Source: Clostridium_AD sp964467165
GTDB taxonomy: Bacteria > Bacillota > Clostridia > Clostridiales > Clostridiaceae
Assembly: GCA_964467165.1 (NCBI GenBank)
Contig: CAYXOL010000026.1
Span: 1 to 64,000, forward strand
Reading direction: 5' to 3'
Length of the DNA: 64,000 nucleotides
Part shown: positions 51,570 through 60,429 of the stretch, in pieces
Position numbering within the stretch: position 1 is the first letter of the stretch
Layout of the letters: each line of letters starts with the position of its first letter
The notes under the pieces: model-generated
What the model was told of the DNA's origin: nothing
Seen by the model: the letters and a program-made list of their open reading frames with translations, nothing else
Databases searched by the model: none
Position numbers and translations under genes: made by a program

Positions 51570-53396
51570 ATGAAGAGTAAAAAAATATTAATAATTATTG
51601 CTACAATAACGTTAGCATCAGGATTAATCTCTTGTAATGACACTGGAATAAAGGACAACAAGGTATATGAAGTAAAAGAGGCATCCAAAGCTAAAGATAT
51701 AAAAAAAATATCTGAAAGTATAAATACACAGGGAGTAGATAGATTTACAGAAAACACTGAAGTGGTTAACAATAACCTGACATCTTCTGGGAATATTTTA
51801 CTTGCAATTTCGCAAGATGAAAAATTTTCATATGCTATGATACCAATTAAAGAACCTAAAGATAGTCAAAGGTTTATAAAGGGTGCATATATAGAAAAAG
51901 TTAATTTAATGAGAATAGATAATATAACTAAAGAGGTAAAAACAATAGCCTCTGAAATTCCTTTTATATCAACAGTTAAATGGAATAATGATAAAACTGT
52001 AGTCGCCTTTTGTGGTGGAGAGAGATTAAGTATTTATGATACAAAGGTAAATAAGTTAGTGCTTAGCGCTGAGCTGAAAAATGAACCTATAACCTACTTT
52101 GGATTCTCACCTGATGGTAGGAAAGTATATACAGAACATCCAAACCTTATTAATGGCTCTATTATATACATTGATAGCAATAAAATAGTACATTCTTATG
52201 AGCAAAGTGATAGTTTATATTATAAGGGCATATTAGACAATAATTATTACTATGCCACTAAAACTGAAGATAATTACGGTGCATCATCTATAACAGTAGT
52301 AGATAAAAAAGAATCTGTAGTAAGAGAGTTACCTGTTGGGAGATTTAGAGATTCGTATAAAAAAGCTTTGCTAAAAATTGGAAAAGAAAACTTTGGTTTG
52401 TTTTATATTAAGGATATTAATGAGGAAGACCAATTTAAAAAGATATCAGATGAATTTATAATGGATGTAAAGTTTATACAGGGTGGTAAATTTATATATA
52501 CCACAGAAATTAAAGATGTGGAAAAGAATAGCTTTTACCTTCATTTGGTTAATGAGAATGGAGACGAAGAGAAAAAAATAGAAATTTCAAGTGGGGTAAT
52601 AGCAATACTACCTAATGGTGAAAAAGCTTATGTAGGTGGGTATAAACAGGAAGTTATAAACCTAAAAACCTTCCATATTGAAAATAGTATTAATGTTGAA
52701 ACTGGAGAAGAAGAGAATGTATTTAAGACACTTAGGGGTGCCATGGATGTTTTATATAAATATGAAATAAATTCTGTGAAAGATTTTGAAGGAGTAAAAA
52801 AATACTTTGTAGATACTAAAAATCCTGAGCAATGTGCTTATTTTGATGTAACTAATATTTTAAAAGGATCTCAAAACAATACTTTTAGTGGAGCTAGTCA
52901 TAAAATTACTTTGTACTTATATAATTTTAAATTATATGACAATGATACTAAAGCTACTGCAAAACTCAAGGTTTCAGTTTCTAATTCTTCTGGCAGCGGT
53001 AGTTCTATGGATAATAGTGTAGAACTTATTAAAATCAGCAATAGGTGGTATATAACAGGCCTTAGCACATTCCCATATACCAAAGAATACAAAACTATTA
53101 AGACAAAGGTTGAATCTCTAATTAGTACCATAAAATCAGGAAACTTAACACTTAAAAATAATATCCATAATGAATTAAAAGGTAAAACCATAGAGATAGG
53201 TCAAATTCAATTTTGGCAAATGAGCGAACCACATTTGGCCGCAGATATTGAGTATGCAAATCACTGTAAGGTATACCTTAAGGTTAAGGAAAATAATAGT
53301 GAATTGATCTATAAGATGCTACTGACCAAAGCTGATGAAAACAACAAGTGGACACTAGATACAATTACTCAGGATAGATTAAGTTCTTTATATTAG
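51570..53396 (+). CDS. Large lipoprotein, beta-propeller-like, function unknown
   Basis: Lipoprotein signal with lipobox GLISC at residue 22. Residues 60-330 have repeated short strands with D-G turns (STVKWNNDKTVVAFCGGERLSIYD, YFGFSPDGRKVYTEHP) as in TolB/WD-like propellers. The C-terminal half contains ITLYLYNFKLYDNDTKATAKLKVSV and a final NTF2-like feel (TKADENNKWTLDTITQDRL), but this is weak. It lies 18 bases after the broken kinase and probably belonged to that two-component operon. The nearest strong ribosome site (AAAGGAGG) is about 35 bases upstream, within the end of the kinase. No family name can be given. Confidence 0.7.
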   Translation: MKSKKILIIIATITLASGLISCNDTGIKDNKVYEVKEASKAKDIKKISESINTQGVDRFTENTEVVNNNLTSSGNILLAISQDEKFSYAMIPIKEPKDSQRFIKGAYIEKVNLMRIDNITKEVKTIASEIPFISTVKWNNDKTVVAFCGGERLSIYDTKVNKLVLSAELKNEPITYFGFSPDGRKVYTEHPNLINGSIIYIDSNKIVHSYEQSDSLYYKGILDNNYYYATKTEDNYGASSITVVDKKESVVRELPVGRFRDSYKKALLKIGKENFGLFYIKDINEEDQFKKISDEFIMDVKFIQGGKFIYTTEIKDVEKNSFYLHLVNENGDEEKKIEISSGVIAILPNGEKAYVGGYKQEVINLKTFHIENSINVETGEEENVFKTLRGAMDVLYKYEINSVKDFEGVKKYFVDTKNPEQCAYFDVTNILKGSQNNTFSGASHKITLYLYNFKLYDNDTKATAKLKVSVSNSSGSGSSMDNSVELIKISNRWYITGLSTFPYTKEYKTIKTKVESLISTIKSGNLTLKNNIHNELKGKTIEIGQIQFWQMSEPHLAADIEYANHCKVYLKVKENNSELIYKMLLTKADENNKWTLDTITQDRLSSLY

Positions 53397-53458
53397 GGAG
53401 ATTAATATTTTAGTATAAACCTATATAATTTTTGTATGCATAAGGAAGGTGTAATCTA

Positions 53459-54196
53459 ATGAAAAAAACAATCTGGTCTAAGATGTTTTTAACTGTAGCT
53501 TTTATACTTTTGATTTTGCTGGGCGGCATTGCCCTTGCTCAAAAGAAGCATGCTGGTATAAACCAGACACAAAAACAAGTCAAAGTCAGTAACAATGACA
53601 CTTTAAGTAAAATAGATAATAACAATTTACAAACTTCAAAAAGTCAGCCAATAAAGGAAAATAGTTCTGAAATAAATAAGAAAGTTCAAGCAGCGGCTGT
53701 ATTGCAAAAACAGCTTCAAGATAAATATGAGCAGGGTTATAAGGCTTTTTTTAAAGACCAGTATATCACAGCAATAAATCTTGAAAATGAAGTGATTAAA
53801 CTGGCCCCTGATTTCTATAAAGCATATAATTTAAAGGGAATTGCCTTATGTTATTCAGGTGATTTTAAAAACGGCATGGCAAACATAGATAAAAGTTTAA
53901 GCATGAAGCCTGATTTCGGATATGCATTATTTAATAAAGGCTTAGCCTACGAATTATTCGGTTATTATGATAAGGCTCTTTTATGGTATAACAAGGATTT
54001 ACAAATTGAAGATTATGTTTGGACATATTACGGAATATCTAGTATATACGGACGAAAGGGAGAGGTTTTAAATACAATAAAGTATTTAAAAATCGCAATA
54101 AGCTTAGACCCTGGCGTAAAAGAAATTGCAAAAACCGAAAAGGATTTTAATAATGTGAAAAATTATGAGGAATTTCAATCTTTAATTAATAATTAG
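53459..54196 (+). CDS. Membrane-anchored TPR protein
   Basis: An N-terminal signal anchor (MFLTVAFILLILLGGIALA), a polar linker to about 85, then three or four TPR units (YEQGYKAFFKDQYITAINLENEVIKLAPDFYKAYNLKGIALCYSGDFKNGMANIDKSL... pattern repeats every 34 residues). It is likely exposed outside the membrane and mediates protein contacts. AAGGAAGGTG precedes the ATG. It may share a transcript with the lipoprotein 62 bases upstream. Confidence 0.82.
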   Translation: MKKTIWSKMFLTVAFILLILLGGIALAQKKHAGINQTQKQVKVSNNDTLSKIDNNNLQTSKSQPIKENSSEINKKVQAAAVLQKQLQDKYEQGYKAFFKDQYITAINLENEVIKLAPDFYKAYNLKGIALCYSGDFKNGMANIDKSLSMKPDFGYALFNKGLAYELFGYYDKALLWYNKDLQIEDYVWTYYGISSIYGRKGEVLNTIKYLKIAISLDPGVKEIAKTEKDFNNVKNYEEFQSLINN

Positions 54197-54247
54197 CCGT
54201 GAAGAGAATTTTTTTATATTTATTTTTAAGCTAATAAAATGCCCCTT

Positions 54248-54295
54248 ATTGTAACTAGTGTTTACTTGCTATTTGACTATGTCAATTGCCATAAT
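54248..54295. repeat. Dispersed repeat, copy B
   Basis: Matches 36935-36980 over about 48 aligned positions with two single-base gaps. It lies in the 280-base gap after the TPR gene; the rest of that gap has IS-like scraps (acagtgtccc, gtgttcactatccaccc) but no gene. Confidence 0.6.
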
Positions 54296-54382
54296 AATGA
54301 ACAAATTCACGGCCCACTTATCTATCTTACATCAGTTCAATGGAAAAATACAGTGTCCCAAGAAAAGTTGACCTAAAAATGG

Positions 54383-54412
54383 TTGTAAATACAATATTTG
54401 CTATGATATAAT
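54383..54412 (+). promoter_or_regulatory. Promoter for the permease gene
   Basis: TTGTAA (54383-54388), 18-base spacer, TATAAT (54407-54412), 66 bases upstream of the permease ATG. Confidence 0.5.
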
Positions 54413-54477
54413 TAATTAGGTGTTCACTATCCACCCCCAAAATTAAGTGAAAAAACTTTAATGAGGAGTGATTATTC

Positions 54478-55731
54478 ATGATAAATGAAAACTTAAAAAT
54501 CAAAAGTGTTAAAGATTGCATTCAAGAAAATATAGTCCCCATAATATTTGCCACTATTTCACTTATTGGACTATTCCTTACGAAACTGACGCCACTGTCC
54601 ATTATGAATGAACTAATACAAGGATTTATTGGTAACGCCATTTTGGTACTTGCTTTACTTATTCCAGTAATGGCAGGTATGGGCTTCAATTTTAGTATTG
54701 TGGTAGGGGCTATTGCCGGTGAAATAGGCATAATCATGGTAGTCAACTTTGGATTATCTGGTTTTGTTGGTTTACTTGTTGCAGTCGCTTTTGCAACACC
54801 ACTTGCCATTGTATTTGGCATCCTAGCAGGGGTGGTACTCAATAAAGCCCGTGGTCACGAGATGATTGCCTCATTGTTTGTGGGGTATGTTGGAAGTGGA
54901 GTATTCCAGTTTGTCTTACTCTATCTTATGGGTAGCGTTATTCCCATCACCGCTTCACTTTTACTCTCAAAAGGTTCAGGACTGAGAAATAGCATAGTCC
55001 TTAATCATACACTGGGTCACTCCCTTGATGGATTGCTCCAAGTGCCGTTCTTCGTTCTGCTTATGGTCGCAGGACTTATTTTGCTTGCATTAAGCATTTA
55101 TTCTATGAAGAAACACATTATGAACTATAACAAAACGCCAGTTTATTCCCGTATCATCCTAATAGTTGTAGTGATTATCAGCAGTGCTCTGATTATGTAC
55201 ACAGATGTTCTTCCGAAAGGGGTCAGCGATCTAAAAGATGTCAAATTTCCACTAATCACAGGGTTACTAATTGGTTTGCTTGTGGCACTTCAGCTATTGA
55301 TTACACGCACCAAAATAGGGAAAGCTTTTCTTGAAGTTGGTCTCAAACAGAAAAATTCAAAATACTCCAAGAGTCATGTATCGAAAGTTAGAATCTCTGC
55401 CATCGTGTTCTCCACTGTTCTTGCAGCCTGGGGGCAAATCATCTATGTGCAAAACACAGGATCTCTAAATACTTACAGTGCTCATATGAATATCGGTCTA
55501 ACCGCTACATTTGCACTCATTGTCGGCGGTGCTTCAATGTACAAAGCGACTGTTAAAGATGCCTTTCTTGGCATCCTACTGGTTCAAAGTTTCATGATTA
55601 TTACGCCTCTATGGCTAGAAAAGATTGATCCAAGTAGCTTTGAGGTTGTCCGAGTTATTATTTTTAACAGTGTATTCCTTTATGCCTTTGCAATGTCTAA
55701 AAGCAAAAAATACAATTCTGACAGAATATAA
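54478..55731 (+). CDS. ABC permease, BPD_transp_2 family, orphan
   Basis: 417 residues with about ten membrane helices. GNAILVLALLIPVMAGMGFNFSIVVGAIAGEIGIIM and VLNKARGHEMIASLFVGYVG match permeases for nucleosides, sugars or branched amino acids, and AALIVGGAS-type sequence (ATFALIVGGASMYKATVKDAFLG) is the usual late motif. GAGGAG precedes the ATG. No ATPase or binding protein is next to it, so the operon is incomplete. C-ending codons (ATC, GTC, ACC) are more frequent than in neighbours, which suggests recent transfer. Confidence 0.82.
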   Translation: MINENLKIKSVKDCIQENIVPIIFATISLIGLFLTKLTPLSIMNELIQGFIGNAILVLALLIPVMAGMGFNFSIVVGAIAGEIGIIMVVNFGLSGFVGLLVAVAFATPLAIVFGILAGVVLNKARGHEMIASLFVGYVGSGVFQFVLLYLMGSVIPITASLLLSKGSGLRNSIVLNHTLGHSLDGLLQVPFFVLLMVAGLILLALSIYSMKKHIMNYNKTPVYSRIILIVVVIISSALIMYTDVLPKGVSDLKDVKFPLITGLLIGLLVALQLLITRTKIGKAFLEVGLKQKNSKYSKSHVSKVRISAIVFSTVLAAWGQIIYVQNTGSLNTYSAHMNIGLTATFALIVGGASMYKATVKDAFLGILLVQSFMIITPLWLEKIDPSSFEVVRVIIFNSVFLYAFAMSKSKKYNSDRI

Positions 55732-55734
55732 ACT

Positions 55735-55781
55735 AAATCCAGTAGTAAGCACCAAGTGCTTTTCTACTGGATTTTATTTTA
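55735..55781 (+). terminator. Terminator after the permease
   Basis: Arms aaatccagtag (55735-55745) and ctactggattt (55764-55774), inner AGCAC/GTGCT, then TATTTT. Confidence 0.8.
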
Positions 55782-55782
55782 A

Positions 55783-55887
55783 AAGATAAAATATGTAAGT
55801 AGAAATAGTTGTCAATTTTCAACTTTATTTAAAAAATATACTGGATTAAGCCCCAGTGAATATAGAAAAAATAAGAATAAATTGTGA
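55783..55887 (+). pseudogene. AraC-family regulator C-terminal scrap
   Basis: A short open frame reads FSTLFKKYTGLSPSEYRKNK and stops at TGA 55885-55887. This is the end of the second AraC helix-turn-helix. Upstream codons are unrelated and soon meet a stop, so only the tail remains. Confidence 0.78.
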
Positions 55888-55935
55888 TAAAATAAATTAT
55901 AACATAATATTGATTTGAGAGTAGGGTTAAATGGA

Positions 55936-56370
55936 ATGAGTAATAATATTTTATTGTTTATAGTTTTTTTTATGATAATTATATTGGATCAATTGTCTAA
56001 ATATATTGTTAATCAAAGGGTAGGCTTAGGAGTAACGAAAGTGATTTTAGCCAATATTTTCTATATTAATCACACTGAAAATAAAGGAATGGCATTAAGT
56101 ACATTTGAAAATAAAGGCTTTATATTTATACCACTAATAATAATGGTGGAACTGGTTCTGGGATATTATTTTTTATATTATTGTGATTTATCACTAAAGT
56201 TGCCCTTGGATCTTATACTAGCTGGTGGGGCAACAAATTTGATGGATAGATTAGTTAAGGGGAGTGTTACAGATTTTCTTCAGTTTCGTATTAGGGCTTT
56301 TAGATCTCCAATTTTTAATTTAGCAGATATTTTTATATTAATTGGGTCAATAGTTCTCTTATTTATATAA
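55936..56370 (+). CDS. lspA: Signal peptidase II-like protein (divergent LspA)
   Basis: 144 residues, four membrane helices. LDQLSKYIV, the substrate loop HTENKGMALS, GGATNLMDRLVKGSVTDFLQF with catalytic Asp113, and IFNLADIFI with Asp131 match lipoprotein signal peptidase. The usual NxGAAF is changed to ENKGMALS, so it is a divergent copy. ATG 55936 is favoured over an upstream TTG at 55915 by the AGGG site. It lies upstream of the agr locus rather than with ileS/rluD genes, so it is likely accessory. Confidence 0.8.
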   Translation: MSNNILLFIVFFMIIILDQLSKYIVNQRVGLGVTKVILANIFYINHTENKGMALSTFENKGFIFIPLIIMVELVLGYYFLYYCDLSLKLPLDLILAGGATNLMDRLVKGSVTDFLQFRIRAFRSPIFNLADIFILIGSIVLLFI

Positions 56371-56612
56371 TCCTTCAAGTTTAAATGATATACTTCCTTG
56401 GTTTCTAGATTTACCAAGATCAATAAAAGGGGCATCAATAATCTCAAACTCAAATTGAAAATCTTGGAACATTTCCGAAAATTAAGTCGTTTTTTGTAAC
56501 ACGATACTTAAAGGAATATGAGTTGCTATTGTAGAATAAGTAAATTTAATAGGAGATAAGTTTGTTTCTAAGCTGCTTACTTCTTAATTCTATGGTGAAG
56601 GAGGGAATAACA
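56371..56612. other. Spacer upstream of agrD with a minus-strand coding scrap
   Basis: On the minus strand about 37 codons (near 56368-56482) read FQFEFEIIDAPFIDLGKSRNQ, protein-like but stopped on both sides, so probably a gene scrap. The rest should contain the agr promoter; no clear -35/-10 or AgrA direct repeat was identified. Confidence 0.4.
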
Positions 56613-56744
56613 TTGAAAAAATTCATTCAAAAAACTATGAATGTTATAGGAGTTATAGCATTATTTGTTGGAACAATAGCTATTATTCCAACATCACTGC
56701 TTACTACACATCAGCCTAATTGTCCAGAAGAGTTTCTAAAGTAA
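56613..56744 (+). CDS. agrD: AgrD-type autoinducer precursor
   Basis: 43 residues from TTG 56613, preceded by GAAGGAGGGAA. An amphipathic N-terminal helix (KKFIQKTMNVIGVIALFVG) is followed by a core and the typical acidic tail HQPNCPEEFLK. In clostridial AgrD proteins the ring Cys sits four residues before the cleavage region ahead of HQP. Here that position is Ser (IPTSLLTTHQP), and the only Cys lies in the discarded tail. The product may therefore be a lactone rather than a thiolactone. AgrC and AgrB follow. Confidence 0.85.
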   Translation: MKKFIQKTMNVIGVIALFVGTIAIIPTSLLTTHQPNCPEEFLK

Positions 56745-56751
56745 AGATGCA

Positions 56752-56800
56752 GGCTCTTTTGTAATAAATGAATTATAAACGACAATATTACAAAAGAGTC
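56752..56800 (+). terminator. Hairpin between agrD and agrC (attenuator-like)
   Basis: Arms 56754-56766 and 56786-56798 (ctcttttgtaata and complement), 19-base loop, no long T-run. It may lower agrC relative to agrD or stabilise the agrD message. Confidence 0.7.
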
Positions 56801-56827
56801 AATACATACTAAGGAGTAGATAATTAC

Positions 56828-58126
56828 ATGACTAAAGAAATAATTCTTGATGTTTTAGAAGCACTGATATTATTAGGAGTTTTCAGCTCTTTAACTAACC
56901 AAAAGACGTATATAAGTGAGAATAAAATAAAATCAGGGTTATTTTGTATGATGTATGTTTTTTTTACATGTTTGAGTACACTATATATTAATAATGTATA
57001 TCGAATACTAATTATGATAGTAGTTATTATATTATTATTAACTATTATTACAAAAACAAGTCTTTATATCTCAACAATAGTATTTTCCCTGTTTTTTACA
57101 ATATTATTTGTTACTGAAACTTTTGTACAATACGTTGAAATGATTATTCTTAAAGTGGATTTAAACCAGCTTTTAGCTTTTCCTAAGTACTTACTTATTC
57201 TTACAATTGGAGGCAAGTTGCTACAGATATGTATTGTTGTAATACTCTTTAAATTTAATTTGTATTTTAAAGATAAATTGCTTAATAAAGAGAAATCTTT
57301 TTTTTCAGAATTTTTAATACAAATTGGGATATTCAATCTATTTATATACATTTTGATCTTTAGCGTTTTGGATATTAAGAATGCCAAAATGTATAATTTG
57401 CTAGTCTATAGTATATTTTTTGTTTTTTCAATAATTGCATTTTTGTATTTCAAAGAAAGAGAAAAAATGATAAATATAAATAATAAATATAAAGTTCAAG
57501 AACATCAAATTTCAAATATGGAAGAAATAATTAGTATAATTAGACAAGAAAAACATGATTATGCTAACCATATAAATGTTATACAAGCAATATGTTGCCT
57601 AAATAAGCCAAACGCCGTTGAGCGAATAAACGAATATGTATTAAAACTTTCAGACATGATTCATTTGTCATTTAGGTATTTAGATACTGGCAATGATTAT
57701 ATAGATGGTTTATTATCAATAAAAAGTAACTATGCAACTAAAAATGGAATAGACTTCAAGGTAATAATTAATAAATCCTTTAATTTGTTGAAAATTAGGG
57801 AAGATGAATTAATAAGTATTATTAGTAATATTGTAGATAATGCATTTGAGGCCTTAAAATCAAGTACTGAAAATAAAGAAATATCTCTAATTACATCTTT
57901 AGAGAATAACAGGTTTTGCATAGAGATAGAAGATAATGGAGAGGGCATTCCAAAAGAAATTAAAAATAAAATTTTCGAAAAGGGATTTTCTACAAAAACT
58001 AATCAAAAAAATGAACATGGGTATGGATTATACATTACGAAACAATTAGTGGAGCATAATAATGGAAGCATATCTGTAGAACATGTTTCTGGAAAAACCA
58101 AATTTTTAGTTGAATTTGTAATATAA
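56828..58126 (+). CDS. agrC: AgrC-type sensor histidine kinase
   Basis: 432 residues: about six N-terminal membrane helices (to about 205), then a cytoplasmic kinase. The His box region reads IIRQEKHDYANHINVIQAI, the HPK10 form of AgrC/ComD-type kinases, followed by EDELISIISNIVDNAFEAL (N box), EIEDNGEGIPKEI and HGYGLYITKQLVE. It should sense the AgrD-derived peptide. TAAGGAG precedes the ATG. No AgrA response regulator gene is found in the locus. Confidence 0.88.
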   Translation: MTKEIILDVLEALILLGVFSSLTNQKTYISENKIKSGLFCMMYVFFTCLSTLYINNVYRILIMIVVIILLLTIITKTSLYISTIVFSLFFTILFVTETFVQYVEMIILKVDLNQLLAFPKYLLILTIGGKLLQICIVVILFKFNLYFKDKLLNKEKSFFSEFLIQIGIFNLFIYILIFSVLDIKNAKMYNLLVYSIFFVFSIIAFLYFKEREKMININNKYKVQEHQISNMEEIISIIRQEKHDYANHINVIQAICCLNKPNAVERINEYVLKLSDMIHLSFRYLDTGNDYIDGLLSIKSNYATKNGIDFKVIINKSFNLLKIREDELISIISNIVDNAFEALKSSTENKEISLITSLENNRFCIEIEDNGEGIPKEIKNKIFEKGFSTKTNQKNEHGYGLYITKQLVEHNNGSISVEHVSGKTKFLVEFVI

Positions 58127-58137
58127 AGGATAGATTA

Positions 58138-58725
58138 ATGAGTAAATTAGTAGGTTGTATAATAAAAAAGATATCTGAATCAAATTCTCACTTTACGGAA
58201 TTGGAACTAAAGAAAATGGAATATGGATTAATTTGTCTTTTTGATGAAGTTACAAAGATTATTCCATATTATATTATATTTTATTTGTTTTCACTTCAAC
58301 AATACTACGTTGTTGTTTTTATGTTTTTCTGTCCAATTAGGTTATTTTCAGGTGGTTATCACGCAAAAACTTATTGGGGATGTTTTTTTATCAGCCTTGT
58401 AAATTATGGTATAATTATTATTGTTGGGAAATACATAAGGATAAATATTATTATTTCAATAATTGTATTGACTAGTTCGATTTTACTTGTGTATATTTTT
58501 TCTCCAGTAGATAATATCAATAAGAGAATAAAAAGCGAAGAAAGAAGAAAGAAGCTTAAACATTCTTCTATTGTGGTAACTTTCTTATTGAGTGGCTTAT
58601 GTTACCTGATACCACATAGGTTCTTTACAACAGCAGTGATATCTATTCTTGTAGCTGTAATAATGATGATGATGGGTATGATGGGTAACTTAAACAAGGA
58701 ATTTAATGTTGAATTAAAAAGATGA
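58138..58725 (+). CDS. agrB: AgrB autoinducer-processing protease
   Basis: 195 residues, membrane cysteine endopeptidase that cuts and cyclises AgrD. Catalytic His75 and Cys82 are in LFSGGYHAKTYWGCFF, the same spacing as S. aureus AgrB. Upstream MEYGLICLFDEVTKIIPYYII and later hydrophobic helices fit the family. It starts 11 bases after agrC; AAAGGATAG precedes the ATG. The gene order D-C-B differs from the staphylococcal B-D-C-A. Confidence 0.92.
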   Translation: MSKLVGCIIKKISESNSHFTELELKKMEYGLICLFDEVTKIIPYYIIFYLFSLQQYYVVVFMFFCPIRLFSGGYHAKTYWGCFFISLVNYGIIIIVGKYIRINIIISIIVLTSSILLVYIFSPVDNINKRIKSEERRKKLKHSSIVVTFLLSGLCYLIPHRFFTTAVISILVAVIMMMMGMMGNLNKEFNVELKR

Positions 58726-58749
58726 TGTTCTATAAAATTAAAATAATAT

Positions 58750-58777
58750 AAGGCACTGGTAATCCAATGCCTTTTTA
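58750..58777. terminator. Terminator after agrB
   Basis: Arms aaggcactgg and its near complement ccaatgcctt, then TTTTTA. Confidence 0.78.
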
Positions 58778-58823
58778 TTATTTGAAATTATTTATACCCT
58801 TTTGGGATATTGATGAATGATTG

Positions 58824-59693
58824 CTATTTCGATATTATTTCACTTCCATCTTCGGTTACAAGAATTGTATGCTCCCACTGTGCCGAAAGTGATCCATCAG
58901 AAGTAAGTGCTGTCCAGCCATCATCCTCATCTATAAATATTTCATGACTTCCACCATTTATCATTGGTTCAATGGTAAATACCATTCCGGGAACTAAAAT
59001 CATATCTGTTCCTTTAGTTCCAAAATGAAAAACAAATGGCTCCTCATGAATATCTAGACCAACTCCATGTCCTCCAAAATCCCTAACTACTGAGTAGCCA
59101 TTACTTTCTGCATATTCTTGCACTGCAGCGCCTATGTCACCTAAAAAGCTCCAAGGTTTCACTGCTTCTATTCCTTTATTTAAACATTCCTTAGATATTT
59201 CTACTATCTTTCTAGCTTCATCACTTACTTCTCCAATCATAAACATTCTTGACGCATCTGAATAATATCCATTAAGTATGGTAGTTGCATCAACATTTAT
59301 AATATCACCATTTTTAAGAACTATATCTTCGCTTGGTATTCCATGGCACACTTCATCATTAATTGATGTACAAATACTTTTGGGAAATCCATCATAATTA
59401 AGAGTGGCCGGAATTCCACCATGATATATTGTATATTCATGAGCTAGTTTATTAATTTCTTCTGTAGTCATTCCTTCTTTAATATTTTTACTAATTAAAT
59501 CTAAAAGGCCGTTATTAATTTTAGCACTTTTTCTGATTCCTTCAATTTGATCTTTGTTTTTAATAAGATTTCTTGTTGGAACTATGTAGCCCTTATTCTT
59601 CAAGGCTTCTAATTTTATATCAAAGTTCAAATGGCAATTCTTATATTTTATTTCACTTCCACACCAGCATTTATCATTTCTACATAAACTCAT
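58824..59693 (-). CDS. map: Methionine aminopeptidase with N-terminal SEC-C zinc motif
   Basis: Type I MetAP of 289 residues that removes initiator Met. The first 25 residues carry a SEC-C-type motif (CRNDKCWCGSEIKYKNCH), seen in a subgroup of these enzymes. The metal ligands are intact: VCHGIPSED, NVDATTILNGYYSDASRMF, GGHGVGLDIHEEP, TIEPMIN and WEHTILVTEDG. AGGAG precedes the ATG. It lies alone, away from ribosomal protein genes, so it is probably a second, accessory copy. It sits 55 bases after the XRE gene on the same strand. Confidence 0.92.
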   Translation of the reverse strand: MSLCRNDKCWCGSEIKYKNCHLNFDIKLEALKNKGYIVPTRNLIKNKDQIEGIRKSAKINNGLLDLISKNIKEGMTTEEINKLAHEYTIYHGGIPATLNYDGFPKSICTSINDEVCHGIPSEDIVLKNGDIINVDATTILNGYYSDASRMFMIGEVSDEARKIVEISKECLNKGIEAVKPWSFLGDIGAAVQEYAESNGYSVVRDFGGHGVGLDIHEEPFVFHFGTKGTDMILVPGMVFTIEPMINGGSHEIFIDEDDGWTALTSDGSLSAQWEHTILVTEDGSEIISK

Positions 59694-59748
59694 TATACAT
59701 TCTCCTATATTAAGATTAATTTAATTAAAATAACTTCCAATTAATCTA

Positions 59749-60429
59749 TTATTTAATAATTCCACCATGAAAAAAACACTCATATACCTTAGTGTCATGA
59801 AAATAAATTTCCTCATATCCTTGAAACCACTTAAATTCTCCATTAACAATGCAATGATATTTATATTGTCCATTTTGATATACCATAGGTCCACGATATG
59901 GATTTTCTTCTGATACTAAACTTAACGCTTCTTTTAAAAATTTAGCTGAAAAACCTTCCCCAATAATTCTGCCTGTATAATTCATTGACCAAAATGGAAT
60001 GTCATTTTCCCATAAAGCTTCCTCTCCACCAAATTGCTCTCTTCCTAAATAAGTATCAATATACTTTAGATCTCCTTCTATATACTCAAAGTCATGTGAA
60101 TTAGGTCTTGAAGATTCAATTTCAACACCCTCTCCTGCATATGTAGCTATTTTGGCATTACGTAAAAATCCTACCGTTTTTTCATGTGTAGAATCAACTT
60201 TTTTTTCTTCTATACATAAACGACAATTCTCTTCATAATCATTAACTAATTTATCAATACTTACTTTAAAGAAATCACTTAATGCAATTAGTCTTGCAAT
60301 GTCAGGATATGAATGACCAACTTCCCACTTTGCAACCGCCTGTCTTGATATACCAAGCATTTCAGCTAATTTCTCTTGCGATAATCCTTTTCCCTTTCTA
60401 AGAATCTGCAATTGTTCCGGAAAACTCAT
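59749..60429 (-). CDS. XRE-family regulator with DUF5680-like C-terminal domain
   Basis: Residues 1-65 form a clear Cro/CI helix-turn-helix (LQILRKGKGLSQEKLAEMLGISRQAVAKWEVGHSYPD). The C-terminal 140 residues (FLRNAKIATYAGEG, FEYIEGDLKYIDTYLGREQFGGEEALW, FHGGI) match the DUF5680 type common behind such domains in Firmicutes; its ligand is unknown. AGGGGTG precedes the ATG. It is likely to control itself or the downstream map gene. Confidence 0.88.
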   Translation of the reverse strand: MSFPEQLQILRKGKGLSQEKLAEMLGISRQAVAKWEVGHSYPDIARLIALSDFFKVSIDKLVNDYEENCRLCIEEKKVDSTHEKTVGFLRNAKIATYAGEGVEIESSRPNSHDFEYIEGDLKYIDTYLGREQFGGEEALWENDIPFWSMNYTGRIIGEGFSAKFLKEALSLVSEENPYRGPMVYQNGQYKYHCIVNGEFKWFQGYEEIYFHDTKVYECFFHGGIIK

